In this document: positions 32,431 to 43,606 of the stretch, one piece after another | How positions within the stretch are numbered: position 1 is the first letter of the stretch | How the letters are laid out: the number at the start of each line of letters is the position of its first letter | DNA from: Megaustenia siamemsis | Taxonomy: Eukaryota; Mollusca; Gastropoda; Stylommatophora; Ariophantidae | Length of the DNA: 64,000 nucleotides | Assembly: GCA_032433765.1 (NCBI GenBank) | Contig: JAVIAB010000047.1 | Span: 14,229,607-14,293,606, forward strand | Direction of reading: 5' to 3' | Made by a program: the position numbers and the translations under genes | The notes under the pieces: generated by a model | Databases searched by the model: none | Told to the model about the DNA's origin: nothing | What the model saw: the letters and a program-made list of their open reading frames with translations, nothing else

Positions 32431-32821
32431 GTACAATAGATATCTTTCAGACAAACTGAGAAGGATGGAGAAAGATAAAAAAGGAAAATACTCCTAAAGG
32501 AGCAAGGAAATTATAATATTATTGCTTTATTTAAAGTTGACACATTAATGGTAATATTGTCAGTATAACGTTAGGCTGCCTTTCTTTCTTACTGAATAAT
32601 CGATATGCACCACGCTCAGATAAAACGTCTTTCCTTTCTTCCACTTCTTCTTCTTTTTCTTCTTCTTCTTCCTCTTCTGTCTTCTCATTACTTTTTCTTC
32701 TCAGTATCTACAGCGTTTAGATTATATAATATTCTATGCTATCCGTGATAAAAAAAAAGATATCTAGGCCAGGCAGATGTGTCATGTGAACTGAGAGAGT
32801 AACTAAAGGCAGAGCAGGTAC
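32431..32821. other. no gene; (CTT)n tract
   Basis: CTTCTT-rich low complexity at 32635-32705. Otherwise nothing recognised. Confidence 0.45.
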
Positions 32822-33190
32822 ATTGTTCTGAATCATGGACAATCTCGTAAACAGGGAAGATGAAAATCGATTCATTCGGAAAAATCCTTAAGATACCTTG
32901 GATAATGAAAATGAGCAACGAAGACATTAAAACATCTAAACAAAAAGAGCTGGCTTATATAAACACCATTCTTACAAGGAAAGAAAATACTATGGCAACT
33001 TCAAAAGACAGCGGGTTCAAAAGAACAAAACTAGAAGGTTCGTTTCCAGGATAATGAGGGGCAGACCAAGAGGAAGATGGTTTCAAGACATCAAAAGGAC
33101 CTTGAACATGACAACGGAAGAAGTAGGAGATCTGGCTAGAGACAGAGATTCTTTCAGACGAGCTGTGGTGAATGCAAAGCTCTGTGGGAG
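32822..33190 (+). mobile_element. decayed non-LTR C-terminus
   Basis: Pieces in different frames read ILKIPWIMKMSNEDI, then RGRPRGRWFQDIKRTL and VGDLARDRDSFRRAVVNA. That is the usual LINE C-terminal order (K.P....NE.., GRPR..W...I, LA.DR..FR). The last 60 bp seed the adjacent 66-bp minisatellite. Confidence 0.7.
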
Positions 33191-33640
33191 ACCTGGCTAG
33201 AGTCAGGACAGAGATTCTTTCAGACGAGCTTCGGTGAATGCAACGTTCTGTGGGAGACCTGCCTAGAGTCAAAACAGAGATTCTTTCAGACGAGCTTTGG
33301 TGAATGCAACGTTCTGTGGGAGACCTGGCTAGAGTCAAAACAGAGATTCTTTCAGACGAGCTTTGGTGAATGCAACGTTCTGTGGGAGACCTGGCTAGAG
33401 TCAAAACAGAGATTCTTTCAGACGAGCTTCGGTGAATGCAACGTTCTGTGGGATACCTGCCTAGAGTCAAAACAGAGATTCTTTCAGACGAGCTTTGGTG
33501 AATGCAATGTTCTGTGTGCGACCTGGCTAGAAACAGAGATTCTTTCAGACAAGCTTTGGTGAATGCAACGTTCTGTATGCAACCTGGCTAGAGTCAGGAC
33601 AGAGATTCTTTCAGATGAGCTTTGGTGAATGCAATGTTCT
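33135..33640. repeat. 66-bp minisatellite derived from a retrotransposon 3' end
   Basis: About 7.5 units with AGAGATTCTTTCAGACGAGC and TGAATGCAACGTTCTGTGGG. The first unit is the RDSFRRAVVNA-coding end of the LINE fragment, so the array arose by amplification of that sequence. A GATGATGG tail-like end follows at 33660, then Polinton 2. Confidence 0.88.
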
Positions 33641-33669
33641 GTAAAAGACATGTGACCTGATGATGGTGA

Positions 33670-33675
33670 GACGGG
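33670..33675. repeat. 6-bp target-site duplication GACGGG (left)
   Basis: Immediately precedes AGTAGTATAG of Polinton 2. An exact GACGGG follows the other terminus at 43601-43606. It is non-repetitive here, so this is good evidence of integration. Confidence 0.92.
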
Positions 33676-34164
33676 AGTAGTATAGCAGGGTCCAACTAAG
33701 TCGTATTTGGACCGTAAATTAACAAAGATATATAGTGTGGCGCGCGGCGCGCATAAAGCGTGCGGCGCAGGGGGAGTTAACCGTGACATTTCGTGTCGAG
33801 GTATTGACCTCTAGTCCAGGTGACCCGGAAGTGACGTGTTTATGTCTGGTGTGTCCTGGCTTTGGAGTTCTTGATCGTTAGTGATAGGTTAGTAGATTAT
33901 ACAACAGCATTGAAAAACAATCAATATAAAACAAAAGACAAAAGATATATTTTATTCTTTTATTATCTCAATAGGTGTATAACATACATTGATATTATAT
34001 AACATTACAAAAATATTCAGTACACGAAGTAAATATATAGTACAAGGATAACATTTAGTTATACCTATGTAGTTGGATGTCTGCTTAGCTCTATGTCATA
34101 AATGAATCATAAGGGGTGAAACTGTTAGAGATTGCTGGGTAGTCTAAGCTGGTAGTGTAAAGAG

Positions 34165-34542
34165 TTAAATATCTAGAGGAGTTGTCGAGACGTTATCAGC
34201 AGCTACCTTTCTTTTTATATAGAAATAGGAAAGAGCATTTCTTGTTTGACTGTAGGAAAATATAGAATTATTTAAGACTTTGAAACCTACATTTTTCCCA
34301 CCCTTGGCCTTTTGCGTAGCGAGAACCTCTAAAAACATATCTTTATCTAATTTGTTGTGTTGCTTGCTTAGCCCTTTACAACTGATTTTATCGTAATCCC
34401 CACTACAATGGTATGTCTTACTACATAAGCTAACAAGAGCTGTCCCTTCGTACTCTAGTTTAAAAAGCCCGGGCGTTCGTTTGGTGTACGCTTTAACACC
34501 CTTACAGTTTATACAGTCTGTCTTGCTAGTATGTTCATCGCA
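34165..34542 (-). pseudogene. polymerase C-terminal fragment, left end of Polinton 2
   Basis: The last ~125 codons of the same polymerase as in Polinton 1, from CDEHTSKTDC through TPGLFKLEYEGTA to the stop. It is cut at the junction with the 32-bp minisatellite (CATCGCA|GCGATGGGTG). It lacks all catalytic motifs and is kept only as part of the terminal repeat. Confidence 0.85.
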
Positions 34543-35235
34543 GCGATGGGTGTATGGAGGTCGCCTAGTGTGTAATAAGGGCTGTATAGGGGTCGTCTAG
34601 TGTGCCGTGATGGGTCAATGGAGGTCGGCTAGTATGTCGTGATGGGTGTACGGAGGTCGTCTAGTGTGTCATATTGGGTGTATAGAGGGCGTTTAGTGTG
34701 TCATGATGGTTGTATAGGGGTCGTCTAGTGTGTCATGATGGTTGTATAGGGGTCGTCTAGTGTGCCGTGATGGGTGTACGGAGGTCGTCTAGTGTGTCAT
34801 ATTGGGTGTATAGAGGGCGTTTAGTGTGTCATGATGGTTGTATAGGGGTCGTCTAGTGTGTCATGATGGTTGTATAGGGGTCGTCTAGTGTGTCATGATG
34901 GTTGTATAGGGGTCGTCTAGTGTGCCGTGATGGGTCAATGGAGGTCGGCTAGTATGTCGTGATGGGTGAACGGAGGTCGTCTAGTGTGTCATATTGGGTG
35001 TATAGAGGGCGTCTAGTGTGTCATGATGGGTGTATAGCGGTCGTCTAGTGTGTCATATTGGGTGTATAGAGGGCGTCTAGTGTGTCATGATGGGTGTATG
35101 TAGGTCGTTTAGTGTGTCATATTGGGTGTATAGAGGGCGTTTAGTGTGTCGTGAGGGGTGTATGGAGGTCGTCTACTGTGTCGTGAGGGGTGTATGGAGG
35201 TCATCTAGTGTGGTATGTGTGGTGTATGGCGGTTG
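34543..35235. repeat. 32-bp minisatellite, left arm, ~22 units
   Basis: Core GATGGGTGTATAGAGGTCGT and CTAGTGTGTCAT, in several subtypes. The mirror at 42035-42744 has the subtypes in the same (mirrored) order, with a few single-base differences. Confidence 0.92.
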
Positions 35236-35569
35236 TCTGGTATATCATACTTTAATCAACCAATAAGAAAAATGAAGGAACATTACATTCAACATTACTT
35301 ATCTTAACTACTTTACATCAATACAGTTGAATAACGTGTTATCGTTAAGTCTTACCATACTTTAAGAGAAAACATTCAAACTTACAGCGTAAAATATAGT
35401 CTCAATCATCTACACCGAATATAACCTGTTATCGATAAGCCTTAACATACGTTAAGAGAAAACAAGCCAACTTACTGTGCAAAAATCCGCTAGTGTGAAC
35501 AGTAACTTTCCTTGAATCAACCAAACTTATAACGCCGTCTAGTTTAAATATAGCCTGGTAAGAAATAAA

Positions 35570-35665
35570 TAAATTAGCCAATAAGCGAGTGACTAGGTCA
35601 ACATCGCTTGATATCTGGATTAACCAATCAGAGAAGAGTATTAGTATAGGAGGCGGGGCGAAGAA
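35570..35665 (+). promoter_or_regulatory. CCAAT / GC-box promoter-like segment, left arm
   Basis: TTAACCAATCAGAGAAG (CCAAT box) and GGAGGCGGGGCGAAG (GC box) lie within 60 bp upstream of the 102-codon frame. A further CCAAT copy lies within the frame. It reads towards the centre of the palindrome and is mirrored at 41622-41717. The inference rests on motifs only. Confidence 0.45.
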
Positions 35666-35970
35666 ATGGCTGACAGGTGGATTAACCAATCAGAAAAGCG
35701 CGTTAGCCCAAGCGTAGGTAGTGGCTGTCGGGTCAGCAGTGGGGGAAAAATGCGGGGTGGTGGGTTACTTGAACTCGTTTTGACCCCTGAGGCAATTCCA
35801 GAAGAGTTCTATGACCTCATTTTGACCGCTGAAGGCTTTAATACCAAGGTTTCCCACTTCAACGAACGACATACATCATTAAAGGTGATTACTTCAGCTC
35901 TTAGACTTTGGAGTTCCATATCTTTATCACTTCAACGAATGACAGACAACAGTAAAGATGATCATTTCAG
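35666..35970 (+). CDS. 102-codon candidate first exon, left arm, unknown function
   Basis: An open frame starting MADRWINQSEKR and ending DDHFR. It has a glycine/serine-rich N-terminal third (VGSGCRVSSGGKMRGGG) and a more globular second half with LTPEAIPEEFYDLIL and FNERHTSLKVI. I recognise no family. At 35970/35971 it meets a consensus splice donor, TTTCAG|GTAAGA, which also supplies the stop, so it could be a first coding exon rather than a whole protein. No matching acceptor or second exon is obvious downstream, where the 220-bp repeat begins. An overlapping minus-strand frame (35429-35689) is judged less likely. The exact duplicate is at 41317-41621. Confidence 0.4.
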
Positions 35971-35989
35971 GTAAGAAAACTTAGTTCCA

Positions 35990-36960
35990 AACCCTAAAAT
36001 TTTGGTTCATACTCACAAAGTTGAACACAAACTCTACAAATTTAGGCCCAAAGTTGTAATTGTTAGACACGAAAGTCGTAAATGTTATATGCAAAGTCCA
36101 AAAGTTTGTCAAAAAGACAACCCAAACTCAAAATAGTTAGATGCAAAGCTCAAAAATGTATATGCAAAGTCCAAAAAGTTACTCCAAAAGACAACTAATA
36201 TAACACTTAACCCCAAAATTTCGTCTCATAACCAAAAAGTTGAACTCAAAACCCTAAAAATTTAGTCCCAAAGTGATACTAGTTCGACACAAAAGTCGTA
36301 AATGTTATATACAAAGTCTAAAAGTTTGTCAAAAAGACAACCCAAACTCAAAATAGTTAGACACAAAACCCAACAATTTATAGGCAAAGTCCAAAAAGTT
36401 ATTCCAAAAGACAACTAATGTAACTCTTAATCCCATAATTTCGTCGCATAACCAAACAGTTGAACTCAAAACCCTAAAAATTTAGTCCCAAAGTGATACT
36501 AGTTCGACACAAAAGTCGTAAATGTTTATGCAAAGACCAAAAGTTTGTCAAAAAGACAACCCAAACTCAAAATAGTTAGACACAAAGCCCAACAATTTAT
36601 ATGCAAAGGCCAAAAATTTACTCCAAAAGACAACTAATGTAACACTTAACCCCAAAATTTTGTCGCATAACCAAACAGTTGAACTCAAAAGCCTAAAAAT
36701 TTAGTCCCAAAGTCGTAATTGTTCGACACGAAAGTCGTAAATGTTATATTCAAAGTCCAAAAGTTTGTCAAAAAGACAACCCAAACTCAAAAGTTTGTCA
36801 AAAAGACAACCCAAACTCAAAATAGTTAGACATGAAAGGTCAAAAAGGTATACTCAAAGTCCAAAATGTTACTTCAAAAGACAACTAATATAACAACAAG
36901 CCCCAAAACTTCGTCTCATAACCAAAAAGTTGAACTCAAAACCCTAAAAAGTGTCCACTT
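35990..36960. repeat. ~220-bp tandem repeat, left arm, ~4 units
   Basis: Units contain CGTCTCATAACCAAAAAGTT, CACAAAAGTCGTAAATGTTA and GTTTGTCAAAAAGACAACCC. Shorter internal similarity (CAAAGTCCAAAA) gives a secondary periodicity. The mirror is at 40325-41290. Confidence 0.85.
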
Positions 36961-37439
36961 ATCAACCAAAGTCTTTAATACAGCTGAGAAAACCCTAATA
37001 AATAATTACAATTTACTAAAAATGTTGCCCTTGATGATAGTTGCGACTGTGTCTAAATCATTATTGAAAATATTCATAGAACTCTAGTAAAATCCAAACA
37101 AACAAAAACACCACATTGAAAGAATGAGCTTAAAGTTCACGCCCCTGTCACAACTCTGCTAAGAAAAGTACTGCAAAGCATGAAAGTTATGTCCCCTGCT
37201 ATAACTCTACTAAACGAAAGTATTACCAAACACGTAGGTTACACTCCTACCATAACCCACTAAGAAAAACAAGATTTTGCTTAAAATACCACATTTATGA
37301 TTGTTACGCCCCTTGTCCCTTTATGAGGGGACGCCCATGAAACTGTTAGAAATAGTAAATTTAACCTAGTGGCATACCCCAGATGTTATATTAGACATCC
37401 CCATAGCAAAAATTTACTTAAAACTCACTTTTATGGTGG
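36961..37439. other. non-coding spacer, left arm
   Basis: Short imperfect repeats of an ACTCTGCTAAGAAAAGTACT type. No supported gene: the 73-codon frame overlapping 36866-37087 lies mostly in repeat sequence. Mirrored in 39850-40320. Confidence 0.5.
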
Positions 37440-37975
37440 TTACCACTGATGCCCGTGGAGTTTCTGAAAATAGATTTTGACCTATGATGCAATACCAGGC
37501 GACTTTATAGGAGTTTTTCCCCTTGACCCTTTATGAGGGGACGCCCATGAAACTGTTAAAAATAGTAAATTTAACATCTAGACATACCCCAAACTTTATA
37601 TTAAGCATCCCTGTATCAAGAATTTACATAAAAACAACTTTTGAAATTACTGCCCCTGTACCCATTTTTGATGGTTACGCCCATGAAATCGATAAAAAAT
37701 TGAAATTTAACACCTAGACATACCCCAAACTTTATAATAAACATCCCCGTATCAAGAATTTACTTAAAAACCACTTTTATGGTGGTTACCCCCTGTACCC
37801 ATTTTTGGCGGTTACGCCCATGAAACTGTTAAAAATAGTCAATTTAACATCTAGACATACCCCAAACTTTATATTAAGCATCTCCGTATCAAGAATTTAC
37901 ATAAAAACAACTTTTGAAATTACTACCCCTGTACCCATTTTTGGCGGTTACGCCCATGAAATCGATAAAAAAAAT
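37440..37975. repeat. ~136-bp satellite, left arm (~3 units)
   Basis: Same unit as 14108-14668. It includes the variant ending GAAATCGATAAAAAATTG beside the centre of the palindrome. Confidence 0.88.
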
Positions 37976-38073
37976 TGAAGTTTAACCTATTGGCATACAT
38001 GAAACATATTATGTGACACGCCCATGTATCAAATTTGCCTAAAAAATCATCCAAAAATTAGTAGTATATATTC

Positions 38074-38252
38074 AGTGATAGAACCGTGGAAAGTTCTTCC
38101 ATCTGCAGCCAAATCGCTGCAGCAGGGTTGTTTTTTCTTATATAATTAGTCTACCTGCAGATGGAAGCACATTTTTTCCTTATATGAGAGTCTACCCGTA
38201 CATGGAAGCACATTTTTTGGTGCCGTTTTTCCTTATATGAGAGTCTTCCTGG
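38074..38252. other. central non-palindromic spacer of Polinton 2
   Basis: About 180 bp between the arms (turn-over near GTAGTATATATTCAGTGAT and ATCACTGGCTATATACTAC). It holds short direct repeats of CCTTATATGAGAGTCT and ATGGAAGCACATTTTTT. This would be the loop of a hairpin. Confidence 0.75.
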
Positions 38253-38344
38253 TCAATCACTGGCTATATACTACTAATTTTTGGTTGATTTTTTAGGCAA
38301 ATTTGATACATGGGCGTGTCACATATTATGTTTGATGTATGCCA

Positions 38345-39765
38345 ATAGGTTAAACTTCAATTTTTTTTATCGATTTCATGGGCGTAACCGCCAAAAATGG
38401 GTACAGGGGTAGTAATTTCAAAAGTTGTTTTTATGTAAATTTTTGTTATGGGGATGCTTAATATAAAGTTTGGGGTATGTCTAGGTGTTAATTTGACTAT
38501 TTTTAACAGTTTCATGGGCGTAACCGCCAAAAATGGGTACAGGGGTAGTAATTTCAAAAGTTGTTTTTATGTAAATTTTTGTTATGGGGATGCTTAATAT
38601 AAAGTTTGGGGTATGTCTAGGTGTTAATTTGACTATTTTTAACAGTTTCATGGGCGTAACCGCCAAAAATGGGTACAGGGGTAGTAATTTCAAAAGTTGT
38701 TTTTATGTAAATTTTTGTTATGGGGATGCTTAATATAAAGTTTGGCGTATGTCTAGATGTTAAATTTACTATTTTTAACAGTTTCATGGGCGTAACCGCC
38801 AAAAATGGGTACAGGGGTAGTAATTTCAAACGTTGTTTTTATGTAAATTCTTGATATGGGGATGCTTAATATAAAGTTTGGGGTATGTCTATATGTTAAA
38901 TTTACTATTTTTAACAGTTTCATAGGCGTAACCGCCAAAAATGGGTACAGGGGTAGTAATTTCAAACTTTGTTTTTATGTAAATTCTTGATATGGGGATG
39001 CTTAATATAAAGTTTGGGGTATGTCTATATGTTAAATTTACTATTTTTAACAGTTTCATGGGCGTAACCGCTAAAAATGGGTACAGGGGTAGTAATTTCA
39101 AACTTTGTTTTTATGTAAATTCTTGATATTGGGATGCTTAATATAAAGTTTGGGGTATGTCTAGATGTTAAATTTACTATTTTTAACAGTTTCGTGGGCG
39201 TAACCGCCAAAAATGGGTACAGGGGTAGTAATTTCAAACTTTGTTTTTATGTAAATTCTTGATATGGGGATGCTTAATATAAAGTTTGGGGTATGTCTAT
39301 ATGTTAAATTTACTATCTTTAACAGTTTCATGGGCGTAACCACCAAAAATGGGTACAGGGGTAGTAATTTCAAAAGTTGTTTTTATGTAAATTCTTGATA
39401 CGGAGATGCTTAATATAAAGTTTGGGGTATGTCTAGATGTTAAATTGACTATTTTTAACAGTTTCATGGGCGTAACCGCCAAAAATGGGTACAGGGGGTA
39501 ACCACCATAAAAGTGGTTTTTAAGTAAATTCTTGATACGGGGATGTTTATTATAAAGTTTGGGGTATGTCTAGGTGTTAAATTTCAATTTTTTATCGATT
39601 TCATGGGCGTAACCATCAAAAATGGGTACAGGGGCAGTAATTTCAAAAGTTGTTTTTATGTAAATTCTTGATACAGGGATGCTTAATATAAAGTTTGGGG
39701 TATGTCTAGATGTTAAATTTACTATTTTTAACAGTTTCATGGGCGTCCCCTCATAAAGGGTCAAG
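38345..39765. repeat. ~136-bp satellite, right arm (~10 units)
   Basis: Tandem units with GTTTGGGGTATGTCTAGATG, ACTATTTTTAACAGTTTCAT and GGGCGTAACCGCCAAAAATG. Neighbouring units share private changes (for example GTCTATATG versus GTCTAGATG), showing local expansion after the arms formed. The ~70-codon frames repeated every 136 bp are array artefacts. Confidence 0.92.
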
Positions 39766-40324
39766 GGGAAAAACTCCTATAAAGTCGCCTGGTATTGCAT
39801 CATAGGTCAAAATCTATTTTCAGAAACTCCACGGGCATCAGTGGTAACCACCATAAAAGTGAGTTTTAAGTAAATTTTTGCTATGGGGATGTCTAATATA
39901 ACATCTGGGGTATGCCACTAGGTTAAATTTACTATTTCTAACAGTTTCATGGGCGTCCCCTCATAAAGGGACAAGGGGCGTAACAATCATAAATGTGGTA
40001 TTTTAAGCAAAATCTTGTTTTTCTTAGTGGGTTATGGTAGGAGTGTAACCTACGTGTTTGGTAATACTTTCGTTTAGTAGAGTTATAGCAGGGGACATAA
40101 CTTTCATGCTTTGCAGTACTTTTCTTAGCAGAGTTGTGACAGGGGCGTGAACTTTAAGTTCATTCTTTCAATGTGGTGTTTTTGTGTGTTTGGTTTTTAC
40201 TAGAGTTCTATGAATATTTTCAATAATGATTTAGACACAGTCGCAACTATCATCAAGGGCAACATTTTTAGTAAATTGTAATTATTTATTAGGGTTTTCT
40301 CAGCTGTATTAAAGACTTTGGTTG

Positions 40325-41290
40325 ATAAGTGGACACTTTTTAGGGTTTTGAGTTCAACTTTTTGGTTATGAGACGAAGTTTTGGGGCTTGTTGTTATATT
40401 AGTTGTCTTTTGAAGTAACATTTTGGACTTTGAGTATACCTTTTTGACCTTTCATGTCTAACTATTTTGAGTTTGGGTTGTCTTTTTGACAAACTTTTGA
40501 GTTTGGGTTGTCTTTTTGACAAACTTTTGGACTTTGAATATAACATTTACGACTTTCGTGTCGAACAATTACGACTTTGGGACTAAATTTTTAGGCTTTT
40601 GAGTTCAACTGTTTGGTTATGCGACAAAATTTTGGGGTTAAGTGTTACATTAGTTGTCTTTTGAAGTAACTTTTTGGCCTTTGCATATAAATTGTTGGGC
40701 TTTGTGTCTAACTATTTTGAGTTTGGGTTGTCTTTTTGACAAACTTTTGGTCTTTGCATAAACATTTACGACTTTTGTGTCGAACTAGTATCACTTTGGG
40801 ACTAAATTTTTAGGGTTTTGAGTTCAACTGTTTGGTTATGCGACGAAATTATGGGATTAAGAGTTACATTAGTTGTCTTTTGGAGTAACTTTTTGGACTT
40901 TGCCTATAAATTGTTGGGTTTTGTGTCTAACTATTTTGAGTTTGGGTTGTCTTTTTGACAAACTTTTAGACTTTGTATATAACATTTACGACTTTTGTGT
41001 CGAACTAGTATCACTTTGGGACTAAATTTTTAGGGTTTTGAGTTCAACTTTTTGGTTATGAGACGAAATTTTGGGGTTAAGTGTTATATTAGTTGTCTTT
41101 TGGAGTAACTTTTTGGACTTTGCATATACATTTTTGAGCTTTGCATCTAACTATTTTGAGTTTGGGTTGTCTTTTTGACAAACTTTTGGACTTTGCATAT
41201 AACATTTACGACTTTCGTGTCTAACAATTACAACTTTGGGCCTAAATTTGTAGAGTTTGTGTTCAACTTTGTGAGTATGAACCAAAATTG
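40325..41290. repeat. ~220-bp tandem repeat, right arm
   Basis: Mirror image of 35990-36960. Confidence 0.85.
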
Positions 41291-41316
41291 TAGGGTTTGG
41301 AACTAAGTTTTCTTAC

Positions 41317-41621
41317 CTGAAATGATCATCTTTACTGTTGTCTGTCATTCGTTGAAGTGATAAAGATATGGAACTCCAAAGTCTAAGAGCTGAAGTAATC
41401 ACCTTTAATGATGTATGTCGTTCGTTGAAGTGGGAAACCTTGGTATTAAAGCCTTCAGCGGTCAAAATGAGGTCATAGAACTCTTCTGGAATTGCCTCAG
41501 GGGTCAAAACGAGTTCAAGTAACCCACCACCCCGCATTTTTCCCCCACTGCTGACCCGACAGCCACTACCTACGCTTGGGCTAACGCGCTTTTCTGATTG
41601 GTTAATCCACCTGTCAGCCAT
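41317..41621 (-). CDS. 102-codon candidate first exon, right arm (mirror copy)
   Basis: Protein-identical to 35666-35970 and likewise pointing inwards, with the CCAAT/GC-box segment upstream (41622-41717) and the CAG|GTAAGA donor at 41317/41316. Retention of an identical frame in both arms may reflect recent duplication or gene conversion rather than selection. Function unknown. Confidence 0.4.
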
Positions 41622-42034
41622 TTCTTCGCCCCGCCTCCTATACTAATACTCTTCTCTGATTGGTTAATCCAGATATCAAGCGATGTTGACCTAGTCACTC
41701 GCTTATTGGCTAATTTATTTATTTCTTACCAGGCTATATTTAAACTAGACGGCGTTATAAGTTTGGTTGATTCAAGGAAAGTTACTGTTCACACTAGCGG
41801 ATTTTTGCACAGTAAGTTGGCTTGTTTTCTCTTAACGTATGTTAAGGCTTATCGATAACAGGTTATATTCGGTGTAGATGATTGAGACTATATTTTACGC
41901 TGTAAGTTTGAATGTTTTCTCTTAAAGTATGGTAAGACTTAACGATAACACGTTATTCAACTGTATTGATGTAAAGTAGTTAAGATAAGTAATGTTGAAT
42001 GTAATGTTCCTTCATTTTTCTTATTGGTTGATTA

Positions 42035-42744
42035 AAGTATGATATACCAGACAACCGCCATACACCACACATACCACACTAGATGACCTCCATACACCCC
42101 TCACGACACAGTAGACGACCTCCATACACCCCTCACGACACACTAAACGCCCTCTATACACCCAATATGACACACTAAACGACCTACATACACCCATCAT
42201 GACACACTAGACGCCCTCTATACACCCAATATGACACACTAGACGACCGCTATACACCCATCATGACACACTAGACGCCCTCTATACACCCAATATGACA
42301 CACTAGACGACCTCCGTTCACCCATCACGACATACTAGCCGACCTCCATTGACCCATCACGGCACACTAGACGACCCCTATACAACCATCATGACACACT
42401 AGACGACCCCTATACCACCATCATGACACACTAGACGACCCCTATACAACCATCATGACACACTAAACGCCCTCTATACACCCAATATGACACACTAGAC
42501 GACCTCCGTACACCCATCACGGCACACTAGACGACCCCTATACAACCATCATGACACACTAGACGACCCCTATACAACCATCATGAAACACTAAACGCCC
42601 TCTATACACCCAATATGACACACTAGACGACCTCCGTACACCCATCACGACATACTAGCCGACCTCCATTGACCCATCACGGCACACTAGACGACCCCTA
42701 TACAGCCCTTATTACACACTAGGCGACCTCCATACACCCATCGC
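42035..42744. repeat. 32-bp minisatellite, right arm
   Basis: Mirror of 34543-35235 (units such as ACACTAGACGACCTCC and ATACACCCATCATGAC). Confidence 0.92.
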
Positions 42745-43122
42745 TGCGATGAACATACTAGCAAGACAGACTGTATAAACTGTAAGGGTGTTAAAGCGTA
42801 CACCAAACGAACGCCCGGGCTTTTTAAACTAGAGTACGAAGGGACAGCTCTTGTTAGCTTATGTAGTAAGACATACCATTGTAGTGGGGATTACGATAAA
42901 ATCAGTTGTAAAGGGCTAAGCAAGCAACACAACAAATTAGATAAAGATATGTTTTTAGAGGTTCTCGCTACGCAAAAGGCCAAGGGTGGGAAAAATGTAG
43001 GTTTCAAAGTCTTAAATAATTCTATATTTTCCTACAGTCAAACAAGAAATGCTCTTTCCTATTTCTATATAAAAAGAAAGGTAGCTGATGATAACGTCTC
43101 GACTATGCCTCTAGATATTTAA
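42745..43122 (+). pseudogene. polymerase C-terminal fragment, right end of Polinton 2
   Basis: Mirror of 34165-34542, with the stop codon at 43120-43122. Like the left copy it starts abruptly at the 32-bp minisatellite and has no catalytic motif. Confidence 0.85.
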
Positions 43123-43600
43123 CTCTTTACACTACCAGCTTAGCCTAACCAGGAATCTCTAACAGTTTCACCCCTTATGATTCATCGACGCCACATAGCT
43201 AAGCAGACATCCAACTACATAGGTATAACTAAATGTTATCCTTGTACTATATATTTACTTCGTGTACTGAATATTTTTGTAATGTTATATAATATCAATG
43301 TATGTTATACACCTATTGAGATAATAAAAGAATAAAATATATCTTTGTCTTCTGTTTTATATTGATTGTTTTTCATTGATGTTGTATAATCTACTAACCT
43401 ATCACTAACGATCAAGTACATAAAGAACTCCAAAGTCAGCATACACCAGACATAAACAGGTCACTTCCGGGGTCACTGGGACCAGCGGTCACGGTTAACT
43501 CCCCCTGCGCCTACAGTACATTAGGCGCGCCGCGCGCCTACTATATATCTTTGTTAATTTACGGGCCAAATGCTAATCAAATCCTTCCTGATATACTACT

Positions 43601-43606
43601 GACGGG
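43601..43606. repeat. 6-bp target-site duplication GACGGG (right)
   Basis: Partner of 33670-33675. Confidence 0.92.

Larger units (their letters stand above)
33676..38073. repeat. left arm of Polinton 2 palindrome
   Basis: Reverse-complement partner of 38253-43600. Four open frames in this arm have exact protein-level duplicates in the other (for example 35666-35974 with 41313-41621), which implies near-identity over that stretch. Confidence 0.9.
33676..43600. mobile_element. Polinton/Maverick-type element 2: 9.9-kb giant palindrome
   Basis: Same termini as Polinton 1 (AGTAGTATAG left; TATACTACT right), the same GGCGCGCGGCGCGC outer block and 6-bp GACGGG duplications. It consists of inverted arms 33676-38073 and 38253-43600 around a ~180-bp centre. 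From the outside inwards each arm carries the polymerase 3' UTR, the last ~125 polymerase codons, a 32-bp minisatellite, a promoter-like segment with a 102-codon exon, a ~220-bp repeat and the ~136-bp satellite shared with Polinton 1. The inner parts of the arms look identical over kilobases, while the outermost ~450 bp show scattered differences. The right arm is longer, mainly through more 136-bp units. No integrase, ATPase, protease, capsid or complete polymerase is present, so it must be non-autonomous. Confidence 0.88.
38253..43600. repeat. right arm of Polinton 2 palindrome
   Basis: Partner of 33676-38073; about 950 bp longer, mainly because of 136-bp satellite expansion. Confidence 0.9.

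Noticed and set aside
34543..35235. Could the 32-bp array be a CRISPR or other spacer-repeat array?
   Set aside because: There are no unique spacers of constant length: units are contiguous and variants are point changes. The host is eukaryotic. The same holds for the 30-, 35-, 40- and 44-bp arrays.
38357..39482. Series of ~70-codon frames every 136 bp
   Set aside because: Overlapping frames generated by the satellite. Most variants are neutral to the tandem structure, and there are no independent start or regulatory signals.
33676..43600. Sequencing or assembly hairpin artefact
   Set aside because: The arms have different lengths, different satellite copy numbers and scattered outer differences. 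There is a non-palindromic centre, and an exact 6-bp duplication abuts both ends in unrelated flanks. Read-level confirmation is still desirable.
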